Source: Paenibacillus silvisoli (GTDB taxonomy: Bacteria; Bacillota; Bacilli; Paenibacillales; Paenibacillaceae). From it: 64,000 nucleotides of DNA. Location: positions 3,516,001 through 3,580,000 of the forward strand of contig NZ_CP133017.1 of assembly GCF_030866765.1 (NCBI RefSeq). The letters run 5' to 3'. The position numbers and the translations under genes were made by a program. Of this stretch, positions 1-7,914 are shown in pieces (within the stretch, counting starts at the first letter, position 1; each line of letters starts with the position of its first letter). The notes under the pieces were generated by a model that saw only the letters and a program-made list of their open reading frames with translations, had not been told where the DNA came from and made no database searches.

Positions 1-313
1 CCAGCACATAGGACAAGTCGGGCATGGCCGCTTCATTGGTCGGAGTCGGCACGCAGAGAATGATAGAGTCGGCATCAGCGATCGCCTCGTATGAAACGCC
101 TACTTGAAACTGCCCGCCGGCAAACATTTCTTTTAACTCTTTGCGCGTTAGATCAGATAGGTAGGGCTGCATGAGCTGAAGCTGCTTGATTTTACTCGGG
201 TCTGTATCGACCCCAATGACGGTGTGCCCTTTTTCCAAAAAAAGTCTGGCCAGCGGCAGCCCTACGTATCCGAGCCCGATGATGGCGATCCTATAGCGTT
301 CACTAGGCTGCAT
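1..313 (-). CDS. Nucleotide-sugar dehydrogenase, N-terminal part (cut by window edge)
   Basis: I translated this by hand from an ATG at 313 back to the window edge, giving about 104 residues. The N-terminus carries the Rossmann NAD-binding motif GLGYVGLPLA near residue 14, then the GVDTDP strand that binds the NAD ribose and a CVPTPTN motif. These are characteristic of the UDP-glucose / UDP-N-acetylmannosamine 6-dehydrogenase family, which oxidises a UDP-sugar to a UDP-uronic acid. A GGGAGG site lies 9 bases before the ATG. It is divergent from the glycosyltransferase at 516, so it probably supplies a uronic acid donor to the glycosylation locus. The substrate cannot be judged because the catalytic Cys domain lies outside the window. 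Confidence 0.9.
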   Translation of the reverse strand, partial: MQPSERYRIAIIGLGYVGLPLARLFLEKGHTVIGVDTDPSKIKQLQLMQPYLSDLTRKELKEMFAGGQFQVGVSYEAIADADSIILCVPTPTNEAAMPDLSYVL

Positions 314-364
314 GAATAAGTCCCTCCCAGGTGGAATACTCCTGCCATCATCGTACGCATGTCG

Positions 365-383
365 ATCTAGCAAAGCGCTAGAT
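365..383. repeat. Inverted repeat in a divergent intergenic region
   Basis: Two perfect 7-base arms (ATCTAGC/GCTAGAT) with a 5-base loop lie between the divergent dehydrogenase and glycosyltransferase genes. It could be an operator or a short hairpin. No T-run follows, so it is not a convincing terminator. Otherwise I see nothing in 314-515. Confidence 0.35.
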
Positions 384-515
384 AGCTGCCTCTCTTTATG
401 AAAATAGGAAATTGTCCCTGGTCTGATATTTTTGAAAACGGGTTTTTGTCCATTTCGGATCACGAAGACGACACATACACATGTAAAGACTTGAGACCAG
501 AAAGGCAGGTTACCT

Positions 516-1748
516 ATGCGAATTCTACTTGCAACCTATTGGGGGCTTCCTTCTGTGGGCGGATTGGAGAAGTACGTCATGCAGCTGAAGCGGGGATTGG
601 AAGCACGGGGGCATGAAGTGGACATATTCTGCAGAATGCCTGATGACTCCGGTTTTCAAATGCTGAACAAGGGCTGGGTACTGACGAAAAACTGCATTCA
701 ACCTATGATTTCGGCCAAAGCGGATACTTACTTTGCTAACCAGCTTCCAGGACTTGACCGTGAAGTCGAATTTATGGAAGTCGATAGATACTCCTTCGAG
801 GCTGCCGCGGCTTACTTCCGTCCGGCAACCTATGACGTTATTCATACGCAGGACGTCATTTCCGCCAGGGCATGCGCCCGGATCCGGCACCCCCATACGG
901 CGCTCGTTTCTACCATCCACGGATGCCTCTCGACCGAAAGTCTTGCCAGATATCAAGCGGATGGCGTTGCGAAAGAAGTTTTTCGTAAAACCCAGCTCTG
1001 GTATTACTACGGTTTTATCGAGCACTTCGGGATCATGCAGAACCATGAAACCATTATGCCGACAGAGTGGCTGAAAGGGATTATGAGCCGGGACTTTCGA
1101 ATCCCGGACGATCGGATGACGACGGTTCCGAACGGAATGGATATCGAGTCGTTCTTGCAGGAAATGAACAAGCCAGCCGTTGCGCCCGACGCCGGCGGCA
1201 AGAAGATCATTTTATGCTCGGCCCGCTTCGATCCGGTCAAAGGGCATTTTCATTTACTTCGAGCTCTAACCCGCTTAAAGCAGGTCAGAAACGATTGGGT
1301 TTGCTGGCTGGCAGGCAATGGGCAATTGGAAGGAAGAATGAAGGAACAAGCAGCAGCCTACGGCCTTCAGAACGAAGTCGTATTCCTCGGAAAGCGCGAA
1401 GATATTCCGGCTCTTCTAAAAAAATCGGATATTTTCGTGCTCCCTAGCCTGCAGGATAATCACCCTTATGCCATTATGGAAGCTCATGTTGCCGGGAAGG
1501 CGGTGGTCGTTTCCAATGCCGGCGGCATTCCGGAAATGGTCGCGCACGACAAGACCGGGCTGATCTTTCCCGTAGGAAACGATCAGGATCTCTATGGTAA
1601 TCTGCTCGCCCTTCTCGGCGAGGACGATCTTAGACGCCGGCTTGGGGAACAAGCGAAAGCGTTTGGACTGCAGCAATGGTCCCTTCCCGCGATGACCGAT
1701 CGAATATTGGCGATCTATGAAAAAGCGCTACAAAAGAGATGGAGGTAA
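516..1748 (+). CDS. GT4-family glycosyltransferase (paralogue of the gene at 4111-5358)
   Basis: A 410-residue GT-B fold retaining glycosyltransferase. The N-terminal acceptor domain opens with a beta strand and a glycine loop (WGLPSVGGLEKYV). The C-terminal donor domain has the SARFDPVKGH strand near residue 235 and EAHVAGKAVVVSNAGG near residue 325. The usual E-G-F-G part of the donor motif is D-N-H-P here and in the paralogue on the other strand, about 50% identical, so this is a subfamily trait. The gene is followed within 4 bases by a small basic protein gene. Donor and acceptor are unknown. A role in cell or spore surface glycan synthesis is inferred from the neighbours. Confidence 0.88.
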   Translation: MRILLATYWGLPSVGGLEKYVMQLKRGLEARGHEVDIFCRMPDDSGFQMLNKGWVLTKNCIQPMISAKADTYFANQLPGLDREVEFMEVDRYSFEAAAAYFRPATYDVIHTQDVISARACARIRHPHTALVSTIHGCLSTESLARYQADGVAKEVFRKTQLWYYYGFIEHFGIMQNHETIMPTEWLKGIMSRDFRIPDDRMTTVPNGMDIESFLQEMNKPAVAPDAGGKKIILCSARFDPVKGHFHLLRALTRLKQVRNDWVCWLAGNGQLEGRMKEQAAAYGLQNEVVFLGKREDIPALLKKSDIFVLPSLQDNHPYAIMEAHVAGKAVVVSNAGGIPEMVAHDKTGLIFPVGNDQDLYGNLLALLGEDDLRRRLGEQAKAFGLQQWSLPAMTDRILAIYEKALQKRWR

Positions 1749-1752
1749 GCTC

Positions 1753-2067
1753 ATGGCCGTGCGGAAAAAAGGCAGAACCGGGATTGCGAAGAGAAAGGTA
1801 TCCCGGGTTCGACGGCGTAAGAGCACGAATAGAAAAAGCCGGCGTGCCTTGCGTCTCGGAAGGAAGAAACAGCGGAGGAAGCGCCGCTTCGTTTCCCTCG
1901 TCTCCGCTAACAGATACAATCGCTTCTTTCTTCCCCCTCACCATACGATCGGTTTAAAGGTGGAACGCCGGATTTGGGATCGTATCGCTGCCGGGCTCCC
2001 CCCTGCATACTTGGCGCCGGATCTTGATTTCGTGCATCATATGAAACAGTTTTCGCCTGGTCTCTAA
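1753..2067 (+). CDS. Small Arg/Lys-rich protein paired with a glycosyltransferase (family 'VERRxW')
   Basis: The product has about 104 residues. I chose the ATG at 1753 because GGAGG lies at 1741-1745, overlapping the end of the glycosyltransferase gene. The first 55 residues are extremely basic (runs such as RRRKSTNRKSRR and GRKKQRRKRR). The last 40 carry V-E-R-R-I-W-x-x-I-x-A-x-L-P-x-x-Y-x-x-P-D. The same motif ends the small basic protein at 3809-4108, which is also paired with a GT4 paralogue. I do not recognise a named family. A protein that is glycosylated by, or tethers, the partner enzyme on a polyanionic surface such as the spore coat is possible, but this is inference. Confidence 0.75.
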   Translation: MAVRKKGRTGIAKRKVSRVRRRKSTNRKSRRALRLGRKKQRRKRRFVSLVSANRYNRFFLPPHHTIGLKVERRIWDRIAAGLPPAYLAPDLDFVHHMKQFSPGL

Positions 2068-2199
2068 ATCGATCTGACCGGTCCCGGATGCGATTCTCCG
2101 TTCGGAACCGGTCATTCTCTATTCCGCAGGCTTGTCCTTCCTGAATGATCCGCCCAAGCGCCCTCCCTAGTAAAAAAAGAGAGTGCTAGGTTGGCCGGA

Positions 2200-3831
2200 T
2201 TATCGCTGCCTTGCGCGCCTAGCAATCCTTTGCGGCGATTTTCTTTTACGCTTCCGTTTGCCCCTTCTCTTCCCCTGAGGCTTTCCCTTCCTTATAACTC
2301 GGCTCAAAGGTTGAAACGGTAAGTGGTCATCCCTTATTTCCATTCCCACGGGATATTCGTAAAGCCTGCGCTCCGAAACGACAAATACATCGGAGAGCCG
2401 GAAGCCGCAAAGCCGGAAGACTTTCGGCGAGGAGAAAGGCCGTTTCGTTCCCCGCTCGAGCAGATACACGGACGGCGTTTGATTGCCCCGATATAACCGG
2501 CCTGGCTTCAAAGCCCTTAAAGGCGAGGCAGCTATCCGCATACTGGCTTTTGCAGCCAGCCGACAGAGCTTGCTTAGAAAAGACGCCAATCTGCCTCGAT
2601 AGGCTTCTATTCCGAAGGACCGCGCCACCCGATAGACATCCACTTCCGCGGAAGGGGACCGCAGCCCTTCCTGTACTTTGCTGACTAAGCCGTTGACATC
2701 GCCTTTATCAACGAGCATGTTCGCTTGCCCTGCCGCCGTTAAAACTTCTTCCAGCCCTCCCGACCGGTAGGCTACCGTCTTCTTCCCGAATAGCATAGCC
2801 TCAAGAGCGATCATGCCGAACCCTTCATCGATTAAGCTCGGAATGACAACCATATCCATCAATGGGTACATACGCTCCATGTCGGGCTGGAAGCCCAGGA
2901 ACCGGAAGCGGTCCCGGAATTCAGACTGTTCGATCAAAGTCAGGCAGTATCGTTCATAGTCGGCATCGCCTGCGGGACTCGCGATGCAAAGGAAACAAAG
3001 ATCCTGCCGCTCTTCGCAAAGCTTTAGAGCCATGTGCAGGAAATGATCCAATCCCTTCTCGCGCTGCATGCCTGCCGAAATATATCCGATCAGATGCCTG
3101 TAATCAGGGAATCGGAATCGTTTCGCTGCCTCCTCATTCGTTTGGAAGCCCGGCAGCGAGCCCATTTCGCAAAACGCGGAGGAAGGCGGAAGCAACATAA
3201 GCTTCTCAGCCGGTACGATTCCTCGGAACTGCTTGAGTGAATGCTCGGAAACCCCTGCAATGAGATCGGCGTACCGATTGATCAACTGAGCGGATTGCGA
3301 GGCCGCTGCATGCTCGTAGATCTTTTCCATTATCATCCACACAACCGGTATACCCAGCGACTTAGCCGCCATAGCGGGCAACGCGTTCACGCAGCTGTTC
3401 ACAACGACGATGTCGGGCCTGTGATGCTGAAGCAATTGAATGAGCATGACATGCTTTCCGTCGATTAAGACGGAGGCTTCCGTCCGCTCAAGCTCACCGT
3501 CGGGACGATAGATCGACCAAAGCAAAGAGAACGGTTCGATGACCGTTCGGATCCCGTATGCCTCTGCTTCCTTTTTCAAGATACCGTCCTCCGGCACGAC
3601 CAAGGTGCAATCCGCGTGCGGAGAGAGCTCCTTCGCCAGCAATGCCAAATAGTTTTCCGCGCCGGTAATGAAGCGTTGGCCGCAGATGTGCGAGAACAGC
3701 ATGACCTTTAACGGGGGTCCGCCGGCCTCTAGTCCTTGAGGTGAGGGGGTGAAATAACGTTGTTTTGCCGCGGATTTCTTTCTGCGCTTATGCGTCCCGG
3801 ATTTATTCTTAGCCGCCGGTTTTCCGCTCAT
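2200..3831 (-). CDS. GT4-family glycosyltransferase with basic tails at both ends
   Basis: 543 residues. Residues 1-30 are a Lys-rich tail. A GT-B glycosyltransferase core of about 400 residues follows, with canonical donor motif DEGFGMIALEAMLFG near residue 335. Next is a ~55-residue module (YLLERGTKRPFSSPKVFRLC, ending in YPVG) of a type repeated in secreted bacterial proteins. The last 33 residues are almost pure Arg/Lys. The start overlaps the end of the small basic gene at 3809-4108 by 23 bases, so translation is probably coupled. The basic tails resemble a fused version of the separate basic proteins of this locus. Target and sugar are unknown. Confidence 0.85.
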   Translation of the reverse strand: MSGKPAAKNKSGTHKRRKKSAAKQRYFTPSPQGLEAGGPPLKVMLFSHICGQRFITGAENYLALLAKELSPHADCTLVVPEDGILKKEAEAYGIRTVIEPFSLLWSIYRPDGELERTEASVLIDGKHVMLIQLLQHHRPDIVVVNSCVNALPAMAAKSLGIPVVWMIMEKIYEHAAASQSAQLINRYADLIAGVSEHSLKQFRGIVPAEKLMLLPPSSAFCEMGSLPGFQTNEEAAKRFRFPDYRHLIGYISAGMQREKGLDHFLHMALKLCEERQDLCFLCIASPAGDADYERYCLTLIEQSEFRDRFRFLGFQPDMERMYPLMDMVVIPSLIDEGFGMIALEAMLFGKKTVAYRSGGLEEVLTAAGQANMLVDKGDVNGLVSKVQEGLRSPSAEVDVYRVARSFGIEAYRGRLASFLSKLCRLAAKASMRIAASPLRALKPGRLYRGNQTPSVYLLERGTKRPFSSPKVFRLCGFRLSDVFVVSERRLYEYPVGMEIRDDHLPFQPLSRVIRKGKPQGKRRGKRKRKRKSPQRIARRARQR

Positions 3832-4108
3832 TGCTCTCCCCCCGATCCCGACTAGCCGCGAGAAGCTTCCTCAACGCTTCCGCATCGGGCATTCGGTATC
3901 CGAATGGTAACGACGCGATTATTTTTTTCCAAACTCTCCGTTCAACGTCAATCTCCTTCTGTGTTCGAGGCTTATGAAACATTTTGGCATATACATGGCC
4001 GGCATCTTTATGCGGCATTTTGAAAGCCGTTGCGCGTTTAGGGGCAGGCTTGGTCAGCAAGCGGGTCGTTGATGATCGTTTAACGGAAGCGCTTGTTTTT
4101 GTGCGCAT
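3809..4108 (-). CDS. Small basic protein paired with a glycosyltransferase (second 'VERRxW' member)
   Basis: 99 residues. The ATG at 4108 is preceded by GGGGGGATATAAGC and begins 2 bases after the stop of the upstream glycosyltransferase. An in-frame upstream Met at 4198 lies inside that gene and has no ribosome site. The N-terminal half is rich in Lys, Arg, Thr and Ser. The C-terminal half contains DVERRVWKKIIASLPFGY then MPDAEALRKLL, matching the ending of the protein at 1753-2067. It lies between two glycosyltransferases in one minus-strand operon (5358 to 2200). I do not recognise a named family. Confidence 0.75.
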   Translation of the reverse strand: MRTKTSASVKRSSTTRLLTKPAPKRATAFKMPHKDAGHVYAKMFHKPRTQKEIDVERRVWKKIIASLPFGYRMPDAEALRKLLAASRDRGESNERKTGG

Positions 4109-4110
4109 GC

Positions 4111-5358
4111 TTATATCCCCCCAATCCGTTCCCGTTTTCGAATCAGCGCCAGCTCGTATACCGCATCCATCCTGGACATCATGGTATCCAGCGACCATCT
4201 TTCGTTTCCGGCGTGCTTGGCCTGCGAAGAGAGATGATGGCGCAGCTGATCGTCGCTCAAGAGCGAACGTAAATAATGATAAAGCTGCTCGTCGTCGCCT
4301 ACCGGAAATACCAGCCCCGTTTCTCCGTGAGCGACCATTTCGGGCATGCCTCCCGCATTGGATACAACGACTGCTTTCCCGGCCACTTGCGCCTCCATGA
4401 CCGCGTAGGGATGATTATCCTGCAAGCTGGGAAGGACGAAAATGTCGGATTGGCGGAGCAATGCCGGTACATCTCTGCGCGTCCCCAGGAACGCGATGTT
4501 CTGCTCGATTCCATGCAGCTTCACAAGCTCCCGCAGATTGAATTCGAGTCCGCCGCTGCCAACCAGCCAGCATACCCAGTCGTCTCTCTCCCGCCTTAAC
4601 TTGGCGAGCGCCCGGATGAGATATTTATGGCCTTTGATCACATCAAAGCGTGCCGGACAGATGATAATCTTCTTCCCCGAAGCGGAACGAATCTCGCTTT
4701 CGCCATGCAGCTGGTCCGTAAATCCTTTAATATCGATTCCGTTAGGAACGACATTCAGTTTATCCGCGGGTACGGCAAAGTCGTCAACCAGCATCTGTTT
4801 CATCCATTGCGTCGGCAACGTAGCGGCATCCGCGCAATTCAACCCAAGCTGTTCGCGCATGACCGCATACTGCCATAACCGCTCCCGGCGTTCAGGGTTT
4901 TCCAGATGCCCTTCTCTGAGCAAGGAAATAAACCATTCGCCTGCCAGATGCCCATGGATGGTTGTAACCAGCGCGGTCAGCGGCCTCTTAATCCGCGACA
5001 AAGCCCGGGCGGAGATGACATCCTGCGCGTGGATGAGGTCATAGGAATCCACGCCTAAATAAGCCGCCCCCATCTCATAACAATACTGCTCGATCTCTGC
5101 ATCCTGAATGATTGGCTCCAAGCCGGGCAGATTCTTCTTGAAATAGGTCTTCACGTTCGATTCCACTAACGAATAAACTGCTTTTCTCGGTAAATGCCGG
5201 CGTTTGTTCAGAATGGAATACCCGCTGCCATCAGGGAACCGGCACAGAATATCCACCTTGTGGCCGCGTTGTTCAAGCCCCAGCTTCAGCTGCCGGATAT
5301 AGAGATCCACTCCTCCAACATGAGGCAGACCCCAGAAGGTGGCCAGGAGTATTTTCAT
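4111..5358 (-). CDS. GT4-family glycosyltransferase (paralogue of 516-1748)
   Basis: 415 residues, GT-B fold, collinear with the plus-strand gene at 516-1748. It shares the start LLATFWGLPHVGG, the ARFDVIKGHKYLIRAL strand and the variant donor motif SLQDNHPYAVMEAQVAGK. Like its paralogue it is immediately followed by a small basic protein gene, so the enzyme/basic-protein pair was duplicated as a unit and now faces both ways around the gene at 2200-3831. It is probably a retaining sugar transferase acting at the inner membrane face. Substrate is unknown. Confidence 0.88.
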   Translation of the reverse strand: MKILLATFWGLPHVGGVDLYIRQLKLGLEQRGHKVDILCRFPDGSGYSILNKRRHLPRKAVYSLVESNVKTYFKKNLPGLEPIIQDAEIEQYCYEMGAAYLGVDSYDLIHAQDVISARALSRIKRPLTALVTTIHGHLAGEWFISLLREGHLENPERRERLWQYAVMREQLGLNCADAATLPTQWMKQMLVDDFAVPADKLNVVPNGIDIKGFTDQLHGESEIRSASGKKIIICPARFDVIKGHKYLIRALAKLRRERDDWVCWLVGSGGLEFNLRELVKLHGIEQNIAFLGTRRDVPALLRQSDIFVLPSLQDNHPYAVMEAQVAGKAVVVSNAGGMPEMVAHGETGLVFPVGDDEQLYHYLRSLLSDDQLRHHLSSQAKHAGNERWSLDTMMSRMDAVYELALIRKRERIGGI

Positions 5359-5391
5359 GGATTTCGTTTCTTCCTTTCCGGTACGGATTCT

Positions 5392-6399
5392 CTATAGTCC
5401 CATCTGATTGCAAAGGTGCTTAAGGTCAGGGATCGATACGAAAATATTGTCGAGACCCGCCCAGTACCAGGGAATCCCTTCATAACTCGGAGGCCGGGAG
5501 CCGATTCCCGTATAGGAAGTATGCTGCAGCCCTCCATAATCACAAATTCGCTTAATATCATGGACGATAAAATTAGGCGAGAAAAATTCAAGCACCTTGG
5601 TCTGGGAGCTGCAAAAGGTCAAATTCGTCAACGCGCTTCCGGTGGGCGAAATCACATAGGCAGCTTCCGAGTACAGCTTGATTTGCTCTTTAACCGGCAA
5701 GTGCTCCGGATAGACGATCTCAAACCCATACGATTGCAAAACGCGGATGACTTCCTCCTCATTCGTCAATGTTCTGCCGATCGAGTGCCCGCGGCTTATA
5801 TACAATCTTCTTGATGGCCTTGGCTCTTGCGAAAGAAACTCGCTCCTTAAAAAATGATAGGCCCATTTCTGACCGAATCCGATCGAGGGCACGATCAGCC
5901 GTTCGGCCTCAATATGATAGTCCTTATTGCTATAGAGCAAACGATCGGCCGTGATACCGAGCATCGCCAGCGTTTCATACTGAAAGGGCTGTAAATCTTG
6001 ACTCACGATGTATTTGTCTACATGTATCCTGCTGCAGGAAAGCAGATAGATGCGAGGCAGAACGTCATACATCCAATGATAGTAATTGGAGGAGCCGATT
6101 TTCGTAAGGACGGCAATACTGCCGGGCACGGACGTGATCGGCGGTAATTGCTGATTCAGAAAAATCGGATGTTTGTGAGGATCATTGCTCCAATCATACG
6201 AGACTTCCCAAATCAATACATTATTTGGGGAAATCACGTTCCCGTTATCGCCGTACACTCTGCCTCGGGGAATCGTAGCTACGAAGACCGGAAACTGGGC
6301 ATTCACGGCGACCTCGCCGTATACATCCGATAACGGATAGCCCGAGCTGACGGCCCAATCTTTCATCCAAAAATAATAATCCGTTGGTCGGTTACTCAA
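5392..6399 (-). CDS. GT61-like glycosyltransferase (DUF563 type)
   Basis: About 335 residues. The protein shows hallmarks of the GT61/DUF563 family: a YYHWMYDVLPRIYLL segment near residue 120, RRLYISRGHSIGRTL (nucleotide-binding Arg/Lys region) and YVISPTGSALTNLTFC near the C-terminus. The first ATG (6492) lies deep in the upstream gene. I prefer TTG at 6399, which has GAGGGGGGA just before it and overlaps the upstream stop by 8 bases. The gene is co-transcribed with RmlD- and RmlA-like genes, suggesting that it adds a deoxyhexose-like sugar. That role is inferred. Confidence 0.8.
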   Translation of the reverse strand: MSNRPTDYYFWMKDWAVSSGYPLSDVYGEVAVNAQFPVFVATIPRGRVYGDNGNVISPNNVLIWEVSYDWSNDPHKHPIFLNQQLPPITSVPGSIAVLTKIGSSNYYHWMYDVLPRIYLLSCSRIHVDKYIVSQDLQPFQYETLAMLGITADRLLYSNKDYHIEAERLIVPSIGFGQKWAYHFLRSEFLSQEPRPSRRLYISRGHSIGRTLTNEEEVIRVLQSYGFEIVYPEHLPVKEQIKLYSEAAYVISPTGSALTNLTFCSSQTKVLEFFSPNFIVHDIKRICDYGGLQHTSYTGIGSRPPSYEGIPWYWAGLDNIFVSIPDLKHLCNQMGL

Positions 6400-6982
6400 A
6401 CGGAATCCCCCCTCTCGGATTGGGTTGCATCCAGCTCCAAGCGAAGTCATAGCGGGATTTATAGCCGCTATTGGAAACATGATAGGCTCCATACCGCTCC
6501 GTCAAGATGATCCGGCTGATGCACTCCGCTAAGTCATGCGAATAGGCAGGGGAGGTGCGCACAATGAAATGCCGGGGGCAAACTGCCTGAACGAACTGCT
6601 CCCCTAGCAGCTTCGATTGGCCATAGATATGGTGAGAATTGACCCGATTCGTTTTGCCGTCTGACTCCCCTTTGGTACCGTCAAACCGATAATCCGTAGT
6701 GACAAGCACGAGTTTGGCACCGGTTGCTTCCGCTGCAAACGCCAAATGGCTGACTCCGAGCGCATTACGCCGGTAAGCCTCCTCTGCCTGATCCGCTTTG
6801 GAGTAGGCCGCCGCATGGATAATAACGTCCGGCTTCGCTTCGCCAACCGTCTTCTGCACGGCTCGCAGGTCGCAAATGTCCAGCTTCTTCCGGTTCAAAG
6901 CCACGCACGTATGTGTTGGCCGGAGAACACGGAGCAGATCTCGTCCGAGCTGCCCGCCGGCACCCGTAATGAAGATGTTCAA
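6392..6982 (-). CDS. Shortened RmlD/SpsK-like dTDP-4-dehydrorhamnose reductase
   Basis: 196 residues from TTG 6982 (AGGAGG 8 bases upstream); GTG 6989-6991 overlaps the ribosome site and is less likely. An extended SDR with the NAD(P) loop ITGAGGQLGRDL, the strand TTDYRFDG and catalytic YGQSK. Full RmlD or SpsK proteins have about 280 residues. Here VRTSPAYS runs directly into HDLAECISRI and then GAYHVSNSG, so about 35-40 residues of the substrate-binding region are missing, and the C-terminal ~50 residues are also absent. It either has a reduced function or is decaying. It lies in an operon after the RmlA-like gene. Confidence 0.8.
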   Translation of the reverse strand: MNIFITGAGGQLGRDLLRVLRPTHTCVALNRKKLDICDLRAVQKTVGEAKPDVIIHAAAYSKADQAEEAYRRNALGVSHLAFAAEATGAKLVLVTTDYRFDGTKGESDGKTNRVNSHHIYGQSKLLGEQFVQAVCPRHFIVRTSPAYSHDLAECISRIILTERYGAYHVSNSGYKSRYDFAWSWMQPNPRGGIPFE

Positions 6983-7012
6983 GAGTCCCACCTCCTCTTG
7001 GAATCTATTCCG

Positions 7013-7735
7013 TCATGTCTTCCCATTCCCTGACAGCCGTAGTCCCGCATCCAGCAGCGACTGCTGCGTTCCGGCGTCGGTCCACCAGCCCGACAGAAGC
7101 CGGTATCCCAGCCGTCCTTGGCTGGCGTAAACGTTATTCACGTCCGTGATCTCCAGCTCGCCTCGAGCAGATGGCTTCACGCTGCGAATGATGTCAAAAA
7201 CATCCGATTCATATAGATACATGCCTGTCACGGCATACGCGGAAGAAGGCAGTTCGGGCTTCTCATGAATGCGGGAGATCAGGCCGTTCTGCAATTCGGG
7301 CACACCGTACCTCCTTGGATCCGCTACCTCTTTCAAGAATACCTCTGCACCTCGTTCGCCTGCTTCAAAGTCTTTCACGAAGGTTTTCAGCGAATCCTCG
7401 AACAGATTGTCGCCGAGCAGGACCAACAGCTTCTCACCCGGTCTGACGAACGAATCCGCAAGCCCGAGCGCTTGAGCGATGCCTCCTGCCTCCTCCTGAA
7501 TCTTATAGGTGACTCGAACATTCCAAGGTGCCCCGCTCCCGATATAATCGACGTAAAGACCTGCGGAGGGCTTGCCGATAACCAGCAAAATATCATGGAT
7601 GCCCGCATCAGCCATTTTATCCAGCGCATAGTGAATCATGGGATAATTGCCAACGGGCAATAGATGCTTATTGACGATGCTCGTCATCGGCCGCAGCCGG
7701 GAGCCGGTTCCGCCAGCCAAGATGATGCCTTTCAT
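7013..7735 (-). CDS. Glucose-1-phosphate thymidylyltransferase, short SpsI type
   Basis: 240 residues. ATG 7735 is preceded by AAAGGAG. The N-terminal signature GIILAGGTGSRLRPMT and the HLLPVGNYPMIHYALDKM motif identify a nucleotidyltransferase making dTDP-glucose from glucose-1-phosphate and dTTP. The length matches the short spore-coat enzyme SpsI of Bacillus subtilis (about 246) rather than the ~290-residue RmlA. It is the first gene of the operon with the RmlD-like, GT61-like and GT4 genes. No RmlB or RmlC gene lies in the window, so the rest of the dTDP-deoxysugar pathway must be encoded elsewhere. Confidence 0.87.
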   Translation of the reverse strand: MKGIILAGGTGSRLRPMTSIVNKHLLPVGNYPMIHYALDKMADAGIHDILLVIGKPSAGLYVDYIGSGAPWNVRVTYKIQEEAGGIAQALGLADSFVRPGEKLLVLLGDNLFEDSLKTFVKDFEAGERGAEVFLKEVADPRRYGVPELQNGLISRIHEKPELPSSAYAVTGMYLYESDVFDIIRSVKPSARGELEITDVNNVYASQGRLGYRLLSGWWTDAGTQQSLLDAGLRLSGNGKT

Positions 7736-7870
7736 TGCGTGACTCCTTTCTCTCTCGTTATACAAACTCTGATAGATGCCATGCTGCTATGATATGCATC
7801 CCCATCGGATGTCTAGTGGACGATTACCTTCAACGTTCAAAATTGGCGGATGCCCGGACGGAAACGCGCG

Positions 7871-7896
7871 AAAAAAACGGCTGCCGTTCGGCAGCC
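7871..7896 (-). terminator. Rho-independent terminator of the 7915-8604 gene
   Basis: A perfect 8-base stem (GGCTGCCG/CGGCAGCC) with a 2-base centre, followed on the minus strand by seven T residues. It separates the hypothetical secreted protein gene from the sugar nucleotide operon. Confidence 0.85.
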
Positions 7897-7914
7897 ATTT
7901 CATCAAATCGGGAG

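Noticed and set aside
525-1046. 173-residue open frame opposite the glycosyltransferase at 516-1748
   Set aside because: Shadow of a strongly conserved gene, with no ribosome site or recognisable domain.
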